A DNA stretch of 64,000 nt from Flavobacterium branchiicola (lineage in GTDB: Bacteria > Bacteroidota > Bacteroidia > Flavobacteriales > Flavobacteriaceae), in assembly GCF_018383905.1 (NCBI RefSeq), contig NZ_JAGYWA010000009.1, forward strand, positions 94,605 to 158,604, in the 5' to 3' direction. Numbering within the stretch: the first letter of the stretch is position 1; every line of letters begins with the position of its first letter. The notes under the pieces are model-generated. The model worked only from the letters and a program-made list of their open reading frames with translations, did not search any database and was not told the DNA's origin. The translations under genes and the position numbers were made by a program. Below are positions 55,550 through 64,000 of the stretch, piece after piece.

Positions 55550-58500
55550 ATGAAAAACAAAAAAAATGTCAGTCGAATGAAAAGCTTTATATCTTTCATT
55601 CAGTCCAAACTAGCACTTTCGGTTTTTATTTTAATCTCATCTCTTTGCGCACAAGCCCAAAATACTATTAAAGGAACTGTACGGGAAAGTAAAACAGGAC
55701 AGAAAATTCCAGGTGTTACCGTGACAGTTAAAGGAACCACAACTTCGACGGTAACCGATTTTGACGGGACCTATAAACTTACGGTCTCAAATCCCCAAAG
55801 CACACTTGTATTCTCTTATATTGGTTTTACCACTGTTGAGGAAGCTATCAAAAACAGGGAAACCGTTGATGTGTCACTAAATGAAGAAAGCAACGCACTA
55901 AACGAAGTGGTAATTATTGGATACGGAAGCGTAAAAAAGAGTGGTGCTACAGGAGCGATCAGCAGCCTGAAGGCAAAACAACTCGACGCGCAGAGTAATA
56001 CCAATTTAGGGAGTGCCATTCAAGGGAAAGTAGCTGGAGTTTCTGTAGAGGCGGCTGGTGGTAGTCCTGGTTCGGGAACCAGAATTCAAATAAGAGGAGC
56101 GGGTTCCTTAAACAATAACAACCCGTTGATTCTTGTAGATGATATTCAGGTTGCTTCTATGAATAACTTAAGTCCAAATGATATTGAGTCGATAGAAGTC
56201 CTAAAAGATGCCGCTGCTGCAGCAATTTATGGTTCCAGAGCAGCAAACGGTGTAATTATCATTACCACTAAAAATGGAAAAAAAGGGGATATAAAGGTAT
56301 CTCTGGATGTATTTGGAGGAGTAGCAAGCGTTACCAAACAATTAAGTTTATTAAATCAGGAAGGCTGGGCAAAAGTAAGTAATGCTGCCTATGCTGCTGC
56401 TGGAAAAGAACCATTACCTATAGCACTTAATCCTGAAGTAGGGGGAGCCGGTGTAGATTATCAAGATGAAATTTTTAGGGTGGCACCCACCCAAAATTAT
56501 TCATTAGGTTTTTTAGGAGGCTCGGATAATTTAAAATACAGCATGTCTTTGAATTATTATAATCAGGAAGGTATTATCAAAGAAACCAATTATGATCGTT
56601 TTAATATCAGGGTGAAATCGGATTATAAAAAAGGGATTTTCAAAATAGGGGAAACTATTTTACTGACCAAAGAAAAAAGAAAAGAGTTACCTGGTGTTCC
56701 CGGACAGGGAAGAAATGTGCTTGGAAGCGCCATTACAATGATTCCTGGGTTTGCTGTTTATGATGAGAATGCAATTGGAGGATATGGTGGTGCTTCGGGA
56801 CCCGTAACAGATATTTTTAATCCCGTTGCAGCCCTAAATCTTCTAGATGTTACAAGCGACACTTATCAAGCCTTAATAAATACTTATCTTGAAGCTAATC
56901 TTTTTGATGGATTCAAGTACAAACTAAATCTTGGAGCTACTGTTTCTGATAATGTAAGAGATAGTTATACGCCGAGATATGAGGTGGGGGGATTCTTTAA
57001 AAATCTGGACAATGATTTGACCCATTTAGATGAATTTAACCTTTATACTCAGGTAGAAAATACATTGAATTATACCAAGTCTTTTGGTAAAAACTATTTC
57101 AATGCTCTGGTTGGATACACCGTTTATAATAATACATTCAAATCAGTAACAAGTTCTGTAAGTGGTATTCCAGACAATATTTACACACTTTCCGGAGCCA
57201 TACAACCAGCGGCCAGTGGTTTTAATTTAGAAAACAATCTGGTTTCCTATTTAGGCCGTGTTATCTATTCTTATGATGATAAATATAGTTTGTCAGCTAC
57301 CATTAGACGTGATGGCTCTTCACGATTCTCTCCAGATAATAAATGGGGTAATTTCCCTTCAGTTTCTGCTGCATGGGGTATTGGAAAGGAAAACTTCTTT
57401 ACGAAGCTAAAAACGCCAATATCAGATTTAAAAATTCGTGCAAGTTATGGTGTGTTAGGAAATCAGGAAATTGGTGATTATCAGTATTTAGGATTAATTA
57501 CTTCAGGAATCAGTTATGGAATAGGGGAACCAAACACATTATGGAACGGAAATATTCAAACGAACTCTCCGGCGGTAGATTTAAAATGGGAAGAAACGGC
57601 CACTTCGGATATTGGTTTAGATCTTGATTTGTGGAATGGAAAAGTGCAATACACTTTCGATTATTTCAAAAAGCAAACTTCAGATTTACTTTTAAGAGTG
57701 CCGATTCCATTATCAGTTGGCTCTAATAACAATCCGTATACTAATGCTGGGAATGTTACCAATAAAGGGTATGAAATGAGTCTTACATATAATGAAAAAA
57801 TAAAAGATTTTAATTTCAGTATTACAGGGAATTTCTCCAGTATTAAAAATAATGTAGATGAACTTAGTACCGGAAGTCAGATTGTAGAAGGTTCTAGTGG
57901 ATCTTTTCATGGTGCACCAGTAACTTATACCAAAGTAGGCTATCCTATTTATTCTTTTTTTCTGGTAGATACTGATGGATTATTCAGATCTCAGGCAGAG
58001 ATTGATGCGCATAGCAAGAATGGAACCCTTATTCAGCCAAATGCAAAGGTGGGAGATATTCGTTACATTGATTATAATGGAGACGGGGAAATCAATGGCG
58101 AGGACAGACAATACAAAGGAAGTGCTTTCCCTAAGTTTGAGTATGGTATGCGTTTTCAGGGAGATTGGAGAGGACTGGATTGTACTATAGCTTTACAAGG
58201 AACTTCTGGCAATAAGATTTATAATGGAAACAATACAGATCTTGAAACTGTTCGTGCAAATATCAATTATGCAAGCTCTACATTAGATTCGTATACTTTT
58301 AACCCAAATTCAAATTTTCCGAGGTTAGATATCGATGACAAAAATAATAATAGTGCAGATTATTCAGATCGATTTCTGGAAAACGGTTCTTATCTGAGAA
58401 TCAAAACTATTCAAATAGGATATACTATTCCAAATAGTATTACTAAACAAGCATCTATCGATAAATGTAGAATTTATTTTGCAGGAGATAACCTTTATAC

Positions 58501-58624
58501 GTTTACAAAATATTCAGGTTATAACCCGGATGTATCTGCAGATGCATTGGGCGGAAGAGGAATTGATTACAAATCATATCCATTGAGTAAGACGATCCTT
58601 TTTGGTTTGCAAATTAACTTTTAA
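55550..58624 (+). CDS. SusC/RagA-family TonB-linked outer-membrane transporter
   Basis: 1024 residues, normal for SusC-type proteins that import oligosaccharides through the outer membrane. A signal peptide (ending AQAQ) is followed by a carboxypeptidase-regulatory-like domain (IKGTVRESKTGQKIPGVTVTVKGT), a TonB box region LNEVVIIGYGSVKKS, a plug with IQIRGAGSLNNNNPLILVDD and AAIYGSRAANGVIIITTKNGK, and a long 22-strand-type barrel ending SKTILFGLQINF. It is followed after 10 bp by the SusD gene, its lid partner. Expression is probably controlled by the hybrid regulator upstream. Confidence 0.97.
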   Translation: MKNKKNVSRMKSFISFIQSKLALSVFILISSLCAQAQNTIKGTVRESKTGQKIPGVTVTVKGTTTSTVTDFDGTYKLTVSNPQSTLVFSYIGFTTVEEAIKNRETVDVSLNEESNALNEVVIIGYGSVKKSGATGAISSLKAKQLDAQSNTNLGSAIQGKVAGVSVEAAGGSPGSGTRIQIRGAGSLNNNNPLILVDDIQVASMNNLSPNDIESIEVLKDAAAAAIYGSRAANGVIIITTKNGKKGDIKVSLDVFGGVASVTKQLSLLNQEGWAKVSNAAYAAAGKEPLPIALNPEVGGAGVDYQDEIFRVAPTQNYSLGFLGGSDNLKYSMSLNYYNQEGIIKETNYDRFNIRVKSDYKKGIFKIGETILLTKEKRKELPGVPGQGRNVLGSAITMIPGFAVYDENAIGGYGGASGPVTDIFNPVAALNLLDVTSDTYQALINTYLEANLFDGFKYKLNLGATVSDNVRDSYTPRYEVGGFFKNLDNDLTHLDEFNLYTQVENTLNYTKSFGKNYFNALVGYTVYNNTFKSVTSSVSGIPDNIYTLSGAIQPAASGFNLENNLVSYLGRVIYSYDDKYSLSATIRRDGSSRFSPDNKWGNFPSVSAAWGIGKENFFTKLKTPISDLKIRASYGVLGNQEIGDYQYLGLITSGISYGIGEPNTLWNGNIQTNSPAVDLKWEETATSDIGLDLDLWNGKVQYTFDYFKKQTSDLLLRVPIPLSVGSNNNPYTNAGNVTNKGYEMSLTYNEKIKDFNFSITGNFSSIKNNVDELSTGSQIVEGSSGSFHGAPVTYTKVGYPIYSFFLVDTDGLFRSQAEIDAHSKNGTLIQPNAKVGDIRYIDYNGDGEINGEDRQYKGSAFPKFEYGMRFQGDWRGLDCTIALQGTSGNKIYNGNNTDLETVRANINYASSTLDSYTFNPNSNFPRLDIDDKNNNSADYSDRFLENGSYLRIKTIQIGYTIPNSITKQASIDKCRIYFAGDNLYTFTKYSGYNPDVSADALGGRGIDYKSYPLSKTILFGLQINF

Positions 58625-58634
58625 CTAGAAAAAA

Positions 58635-60152
58635 ATGAAAAAGAAATCAATTATACTATATCTAATATCGGGACTTGCAGTGCTGAGTTCTTGTGATACC
58701 AATCTGGAATTAGAAAATCCAAGTCAACAAACAACAACTTCTTTTTGGAAAACCCCTGAAGATCTTGAATCTGGTGTAGCGACTATATACAATACACTGG
58801 TGGATAATAATAATGCGGGTTATTGGGAGATACAAGCCATGCAGCTTAAAGAGAACAGAACAGAAAATTTTGTGGCAAGAAATGACGTGCAGGATCGCTA
58901 TTCGGTATCTTTTTATAAGAATGATGCAGGAAATAAACTGACTGCGGAAATATTTAAAACACTTTATATTGGAATTTTTCGTGCTAATCAAGTAATTAGT
59001 TATGCGCCAAAGATTCAGAATATTGATCCGATAAAAAGAGAGCAATTGGTTGCTGAGGCAACTTTTCTCCGAGGTTTAAATTATTTTAATTTGGTTAATG
59101 AATATGGGGCAGTGCCAATTACCACTGAATTAATACAGACACAGGCTGATTATTTTAAGTCAAAAGCTACTGAAGCTGAAGTTTGGAATCAGGTTATTGC
59201 CGATTTTCAATTTGCGGCTAATAGTGCCTTACCGGAAATCTATCCTGCAGCTCAAAAAGGAAGAATAACCAAAAACACTGCTATTGCTTTTTTAGGTAAA
59301 ACCTACCTGTATATGAAAGATTATGCAAAAGCTGAAGAACAGTTCACCAAATTGGTAAATAATGAAGGTACCAATGGTTATGGGCTTGTGGATAATTACG
59401 CTGAATTATTTGATGGCAAGCATGAAAACAGTAAAGAATCTGTTTTTGAAATTCAGTTTAGCAAAGTAGGTGGCTCGACTATTTGGGGAGGAACACCACC
59501 GGAAAGAACAAGAGCAACAACCATGGCTCAGGAATGCGCTCCTGGAGAAGTAGGCGGGTGGAACGAATTATTACCTACCACAGTTTTGCTAAATGCAATG
59601 ACAAAAGAGAAAACCGCTGCAGGTGAATTTGATCCAAGAGCATTAACTACTCTTGCATGGAACTATCCGGGATGTATTTTTTACAATGCTGATTTTGCTA
59701 CCAAATTTGGAGCACACGCCATTTGGATTAGAAAAAATCAAAATTGGTGGAATAATGACGAAGGAGATTGGAAATCAGAATTAAATGAATTTGCCATGCG
59801 TTATGCCGACGTAATTTTAATGCTTGCCGAAGCAAAAACAATGCAGGGAAAAGTCGCAGAGGCAATACCTCTTGTTAAAAGAATCAGGGATAGAGCAAAA
59901 TTGAATGATATTTCAATGACAGGATGGACACAAGATCAAATGATGACCGAAATTATGAATCAAAGAAATATTGAATTTGCTCGTGAGGGGTTACATTTCT
60001 TCGACCTAAGAAGATGGGGGATCTTAGAGACAGTAATAAAAGATAGTCAGGTAGGTGGATATGAGCTTTTTACTCCAAAATTCTCCTACTATCCAATTCC
60101 GCAAAGTGAATTGAATAATAATCCCAATATGACTCAAAATACACCTTGGTAA
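58635..60152 (+). CDS. SusD/RagB-family surface glycan-binding lipoprotein
   Basis: 505 residues. The signal ends in the lipobox LSSC (Cys20), so it is an outer-membrane surface lipoprotein. Family marks are FWKTPEDLESGVATIYNTL, EATFLRGLNYFNLVNEYGAVPI, MKDYAKAEEQFTKLV, and the ending GLHFFDLRRWGIL ... YYPIPQSELNNNPNMTQN. SusD proteins bind the glycan and sit as a hinged lid over SusC. The pair with the 10-bp spacing to SusC leaves no doubt about its partner. A strong terminator starts about 40 bp after the stop codon. Confidence 0.97.
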   Translation: MKKKSIILYLISGLAVLSSCDTNLELENPSQQTTTSFWKTPEDLESGVATIYNTLVDNNNAGYWEIQAMQLKENRTENFVARNDVQDRYSVSFYKNDAGNKLTAEIFKTLYIGIFRANQVISYAPKIQNIDPIKREQLVAEATFLRGLNYFNLVNEYGAVPITTELIQTQADYFKSKATEAEVWNQVIADFQFAANSALPEIYPAAQKGRITKNTAIAFLGKTYLYMKDYAKAEEQFTKLVNNEGTNGYGLVDNYAELFDGKHENSKESVFEIQFSKVGGSTIWGGTPPERTRATTMAQECAPGEVGGWNELLPTTVLLNAMTKEKTAAGEFDPRALTTLAWNYPGCIFYNADFATKFGAHAIWIRKNQNWWNNDEGDWKSELNEFAMRYADVILMLAEAKTMQGKVAEAIPLVKRIRDRAKLNDISMTGWTQDQMMTEIMNQRNIEFAREGLHFFDLRRWGILETVIKDSQVGGYELFTPKFSYYPIPQSELNNNPNMTQNTPW

Positions 60153-60190
60153 GTGTTAGTAATTGTTTAATTAATTAGTTGTGTGAGTTT

Positions 60191-60232
60191 GACAAATGAT
60201 TGATCTGCCTGTATCAGTCATTTGTCTTCTCT
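60191..60232 (+). terminator. Terminator after the SusD gene
   Basis: 14-bp stem GACAAATGATTGAT / ATCAGTCATTTGTC (one G-T pair), 8-nt loop, followed by TTCTCTT. It suggests that susCD and the GH2 genes can be transcribed separately or that read-through sets their ratio. Confidence 0.8.
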
Positions 60233-60358
60233 TATTATCATTGTCATTAGTCGGGCTGATTTGATCTATCAGTAAGGAAATAAAGTTAAGACCTGACTAT
60301 TAATGATAAACTCTTGATAATGATAAATTTTGATGATACCTATTAGAAGAAATATTAT

Positions 60359-63300
60359 ATGAGAAAAAGTACAGTTTTAGCCTTTATTTTTGCACTGTCT
60401 TCACTGGCAGTTCATTCGCAGGAAATGAGTTCAAATAATGATTGGGAAAATCCTGCTGTTTTTGAAATAAATCGTGAGCCGGCAAGGGCCGCATTTTTGC
60501 CTTATGCGGACGATGCATCTGCAATTGCAGATGAATATACCCGCTCGCCATGGTTTTTGTCTTTAGATGGGCAGTGGAAGTTTAACTGGTCGCCCACACC
60601 AGATCAGAGACCAAAAGATTTTTTTAAAACCGATTTTAGTACGACCAACTGGAATGAAATTACAGTGCCCTCTAACTGGGAGTTGATGGGATATGGTATT
60701 CCTATTTACAGCAATATAATCTATCCATTTGTTAAAAATCCTCCGTTTATAGCGCATTCAGATAATCCTGTAGGGTCCTACAAACGCACTTTTGAGTTGC
60801 CACAAAATTGGAAAGGACGCCGTGTTTATGTGCATTTTGAAGCAGGAACTTCAGCGATGTATATTTGGGTAAACGGCCAGAAAGTGGGCTATAGCGAAAA
60901 CACTAAAAGTCCGGCAGAGTTTGATTTGACCCCATATGTAAAAGCAGGAAAAAATCAGATAGCGGTTCAGGTTTATCGCTGGAGTGATGGTTCTTATTTA
61001 GAGGATCAGGATTTTTGGCGCTTATCAGGGATTGATCGAAATGTCTATCTATATAGTACATCCAATACACGTATAGCAGATTTCTTTGCACGTCCCGATC
61101 TTGATGCTTCCTATAAAAATGGAAGTCTCTCTGTTGATGTTGTCTTAAAGAATATGAATACAGTGGCGAAAGATAACCAGGGAATCGAGGCCAAATTAAT
61201 AGATGCAGATGGAAAGGAAGTTTTTAAAAGAAACATAAAAATAAATGTAGGAGCTAATTCAACACAGTCTGCCACTTTTACTCAAAATGTATCTAAGCCA
61301 AAATTATGGAGTAATGAAACTCCGGATTTATATACACTGCTCCTTACATTAAAAGATGAGAACGGAAAGTTCGTTGAAACTGTCGCTTCTCAGATAGGCT
61401 TCAGAAAAGTAGAATTAAAAAACGGACAATTATTAGTGAATGGTATTCGCATTATGGTACATGGGGTAAATATTCATGAGCATAATCCAAAGACCGGACA
61501 TTATCAGGACAAGGAAACAATGATGAAGGATATCAGATTAATGAAGCAGCTCAACATTAATGCGGTGCGTTGTAGTCATTATCCCAATAATTTGTTATGG
61601 GTAAAATTATGTAACAAATATGGTTTGTTTTTAGTTGATGAAGCCAACATTGAAACACATGGAATGGGGGCTGAATTACAAGGTCCTTTCGACAAAAGTA
61701 AACATCCGGCCTATCTTCCGCAATGGAAGGCAGCACATATGGACCGTATCTACAGCTTAGTTGAACGCGATAAAAATCAACCTTCTGTCATCCTTTGGTC
61801 ATTAGGAAATGAATGCGGAAACGGGCCTGTGTTCCATGAAGCATATCAATGGGTTAAAAATAGAGATAAAACCAGATTGGTTCAGTTCGAGCAGGCAGGG
61901 GAGCAGGAAAATACCGATGTAGTTTGCCCTATGTATCCTACTATAGCTTATATGCAAGAATATGCCGCACGTAAAGATGTAAAACGCCCTTTTATAATGT
62001 GTGAATATGCACACTCTATGGGAAATAGTAATGGGAATTTTCAGGAGTATTGGAATATTATTCACAGTAGTAAAAACATGCAGGGCGGATTTATTTGGGA
62101 TTGGGTTGATCAGGGATTTGAGATGAAAGATGAAGCGGGACGAAAATATTGGGCATATGGCGGTGATCTGGGAGGTCAAAATTACACTCATGATGAAAAT
62201 GGTTGTGTTGATGGATTGGTGTGGCCGGATCGTATTCCGCACCCTGGTGCTTTTGAAGTAAAAAAAAGTTATCAGGATATTCTTTTTAAAGGTATCGATT
62301 TGACCAAAGGAATTATAGAAGTTGAAAATGGATTTGGTTATACGAACCTTAATCAGTACTCTTTTAAATATGAAGTATTAAAAAATGGAGTAGCTGTTAA
62401 AACCGGTAATATTGCTATAGAATTAGCTCCGCAGTCTAAAAAACAAATTAAACTCGAACTGCCTAAAATAGTCATTGAAGACGGGGTGGAATATCTTGTA
62501 AATATTTTTGCAAACACAAAATACGGTACAGAAGTTTTGCCTCAAAATTTTGAAGTTGCACGAGAACAATTTTCCATCGGGGAGGGTAAATACTTTGTGA
62601 AATCAAATGTGGCAGGTATAAAACCTGGTGTTAAAGATAGTAATGATTTAATTACTCTTAGTTCGGCAGGTGTTGAGGTAACAATAGATAAGAAAACGGG
62701 TTTAATGATACAATATAAATCAAATGGGGAGTATTACTTCAGTCAAATGCCAACTCCTAATTTTTGGCGTGCCCCTACTGATAATGATTTTGGCAATAAC
62801 ATGCCGTTAACAAGTAATATGTGGAGAACTGCAGGGAGTTCTGGCAGTTTGAAAACAATTGAAATAAAAGAAGAAGGTGGTCAGGCAATAGTAGTGGCAA
62901 ACCTCCTCTTAAAAGATGTAGCGTCTTCCTATACTATTACCTACACAATGAATGGAGATGGTAGTCTTACCCTAATGAATTCATTCAAGGCAGGAAATAA
63001 TGAATTAGCCGAAATGCCTCGTTTTGGAATGCTGTTTTCACTAAAAAAAGAATTTGATAATTTTTCTTATTATGGAAGAGGCCCTTGGGAAAACTATCAG
63101 GACAGAAATGCATCTTCTTTAAAAGGTATTTACCAGAGTAAAGTAGCGGATCAATATGTGCCTTATATCCGACCACAAGAAAACGGTTATAAAACAGATG
63201 TTCGCTGGCTAACACTCACTGATAATTCAGGAAATGGTATTGAAATTCAAGGATTGCAGCCTTTAGGAATAAGTGCACTACATAATTACCCTGAAGATTT

Positions 63301-63493
63301 TGACCCGGGTTTAACAAAGAAAAATCGTCATACTAGTGATATCACTCCGCGAAATGAAGTTGTGGTCTGTGTTGATTTAGCACAAAGAGGCCTTGGGGGT
63401 GATACGAGCTGGGGAGCCCTTCCGCATCAACAGTACCAATTAAAGAATAAGGAGTATAGTTATGGTTTTATTATTAAAGCCAAAAAGAAATAA
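60359..63493 (+). CDS. Glycoside hydrolase family 2 beta-galactosidase (LacZ type)
   Basis: 1044 residues, close to E. coli LacZ in length and layout. A signal peptide (ending VHSQ) places it in the periplasm or outside. A sugar-binding jelly roll (about 40-230; WELMGYGIPIYSNIIYPF), an Ig-like domain, a TIM barrel with WSLGNECG (acid/base Glu485), RPFIMCEYAHSMGNSNGN (nucleophile Glu549) and GGFIWDWVDQG, and a C-terminal beta-galactosidase small-chain domain (about 765-1040; FWRAPTDNDFGNN, YYGRGPWENYQDR) are visible. It should release terminal beta-linked galactose from imported oligosaccharides. It lies 206 bp after susD, past a terminator, with a further GH2 gene following 56 bp later. Confidence 0.96.
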   Translation: MRKSTVLAFIFALSSLAVHSQEMSSNNDWENPAVFEINREPARAAFLPYADDASAIADEYTRSPWFLSLDGQWKFNWSPTPDQRPKDFFKTDFSTTNWNEITVPSNWELMGYGIPIYSNIIYPFVKNPPFIAHSDNPVGSYKRTFELPQNWKGRRVYVHFEAGTSAMYIWVNGQKVGYSENTKSPAEFDLTPYVKAGKNQIAVQVYRWSDGSYLEDQDFWRLSGIDRNVYLYSTSNTRIADFFARPDLDASYKNGSLSVDVVLKNMNTVAKDNQGIEAKLIDADGKEVFKRNIKINVGANSTQSATFTQNVSKPKLWSNETPDLYTLLLTLKDENGKFVETVASQIGFRKVELKNGQLLVNGIRIMVHGVNIHEHNPKTGHYQDKETMMKDIRLMKQLNINAVRCSHYPNNLLWVKLCNKYGLFLVDEANIETHGMGAELQGPFDKSKHPAYLPQWKAAHMDRIYSLVERDKNQPSVILWSLGNECGNGPVFHEAYQWVKNRDKTRLVQFEQAGEQENTDVVCPMYPTIAYMQEYAARKDVKRPFIMCEYAHSMGNSNGNFQEYWNIIHSSKNMQGGFIWDWVDQGFEMKDEAGRKYWAYGGDLGGQNYTHDENGCVDGLVWPDRIPHPGAFEVKKSYQDILFKGIDLTKGIIEVENGFGYTNLNQYSFKYEVLKNGVAVKTGNIAIELAPQSKKQIKLELPKIVIEDGVEYLVNIFANTKYGTEVLPQNFEVAREQFSIGEGKYFVKSNVAGIKPGVKDSNDLITLSSAGVEVTIDKKTGLMIQYKSNGEYYFSQMPTPNFWRAPTDNDFGNNMPLTSNMWRTAGSSGSLKTIEIKEEGGQAIVVANLLLKDVASSYTITYTMNGDGSLTLMNSFKAGNNELAEMPRFGMLFSLKKEFDNFSYYGRGPWENYQDRNASSLKGIYQSKVADQYVPYIRPQENGYKTDVRWLTLTDNSGNGIEIQGLQPLGISALHNYPEDFDPGLTKKNRHTSDITPRNEVVVCVDLAQRGLGGDTSWGALPHQQYQLKNKEYSYGFIIKAKKK

Positions 63494-63549
63494 GTAATAA
63501 ATAATATAGTCTTTTACAAAAAAGTATCATAATAACTAACCTCACAAAG

Positions 63550-64000
63550 ATGTACAGAAAGATATTTCCGATAAGTAAAAGTATAGTATTGGTACTTTGT
63601 TTTATCATAGGATCGACTGGATTTTCTCAGCAAACTGCGATAAAAAGAATGGGCTCAGCCGACACGCAGTCTTTTGATGATAACTGGATTTTTTCCCGCT
63701 ACGGACTTCAGGCAGATGGATTGATTAAGGAAGAACCTAAAAATCTGGAAGCAATTGCTACTAATGAAATTAACTGGGAAAAATTAAACCTTCCGCACGA
63801 CTGGGCTATAAAAGGGCCTTTCAGAATTGAATTAAGAGGCGAAACCGGAAAATTGCCATGGAAAGGAATTGGTTGGTATCGCAAACATTTCACCGTTCCT
63901 GCCTCCGATTCTGGAAAACAGATTTTTGTTGATTTTGATGGAGCAATGGCCAATGCCAAAATTTACCTCAACGGAAATTATGTCGGAACCTGGCCTTATG
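63550..64000 (+). CDS. Second glycoside hydrolase family 2 enzyme, N-terminal part only
   Basis: About 150 residues are visible before the window ends. A signal peptide (ending GFSQ) is followed by the GH2 N-terminal sugar-binding domain: SFDDNWIFSRYG, WEKLNLPHDWAIKGPF, GIGWYRKHFTVP, and VDFDGAMANAKIYLNG. The PHDW...GxGWYRK form is that of shorter beta-galactosidase-like GH2 proteins found in such loci (beta-galactosidase, beta-glucuronidase or related), so the exact activity stays open. It starts 56 bp after the first GH2 gene and is probably cotranscribed with it. Confidence 0.9.
   Translation, partial: MYRKIFPISKSIVLVLCFIIGSTGFSQQTAIKRMGSADTQSFDDNWIFSRYGLQADGLIKEEPKNLEAIATNEINWEKLNLPHDWAIKGPFRIELRGETGKLPWKGIGWYRKHFTVPASDSGKQIFVDFDGAMANAKIYLNGNYVGTWPY

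Overview
The window is AT-rich DNA from a Bacteroidota bacterium, most likely a Flavobacterium-like Flavobacteriia. The evidence is several type IX secretion (T9SS) sorting tails, a PorP/SprF-type protein beside a giant repeat adhesin, a SusC/SusD pair with a hybrid two-component regulator, TPR-LuxR regulators, no Shine-Dalgarno sequences, and TAnnTTTG-type promoters. No rRNA, tRNA, CRISPR array, intact IS element or phage is visible.

Region 1 (1-18733, all +) is a nonribosomal peptide cluster whose left end is cut by the window. It holds the tail of one NRPS; a complete NRPS (docking-C-A-T-atypical C); a TonB-dependent receptor; a type II thioesterase; a SyrD/PvdE-like peptide exporter; a second NRPS (C-A-T-C); a secreted, membrane-anchored S33-type hydrolase; an ATP-grasp-like enzyme; and a 4'-phosphopantetheinyl transferase. 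Specificity residues read from the two complete adenylation domains suggest an aromatic residue (Tyr/Phe) and glycine. Two consecutive synthetases end in the same unusual condensation-like domain, with HHxxxDA instead of HHxxxDG. The last NRPS ends in a full C domain and no integrated thioesterase is present. Exporter, periplasmic hydrolase and receptor together suggest a secreted peptide that is matured after export and taken up again, for example a metallophore. I cannot name the product.

Region 2 (18905-20852, +) has a DUF1826-like protein with an HxD...H...R pattern and a CorA channel. Region 3 (30160 to 21486, all -) looks like one envelope operon: a Wzy/O-antigen-ligase-like protein broken by a frameshift at a 9-A tract, a transglutaminase-like protein, a helical secreted protein, a Sel1-repeat protein with a T9SS tail, a secreted phage-type muramidase with MopE-like repeats, and a small cysteine-containing exported protein that could be its immunity partner.

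Region 4 (30937-36922) carries a lipoprotein, a large secreted alpha-amylase (-) with three near-identical 546-bp repeat units, and a decayed AraC gene. Region 5 (36923-44874, +) is an adhesin / PorP-SprF / OmpA-type module typical of T9SS-exported surface proteins; the adhesin has exact 294-bp repeats. Region 6 (45043-50796) has oxyR, a lipocalin-like lipoprotein, a possible small RNA, a TPR-LuxR regulator, a membrane protein and decayed fragments, including a possible transposase remnant. Region 7 (50797-64000, +) is a polysaccharide utilisation locus: hybrid two-component regulator, SusC, SusD, a LacZ-type GH2 beta-galactosidase and the start of a second GH2 enzyme, pointing to a beta-galactoside or galactan substrate.
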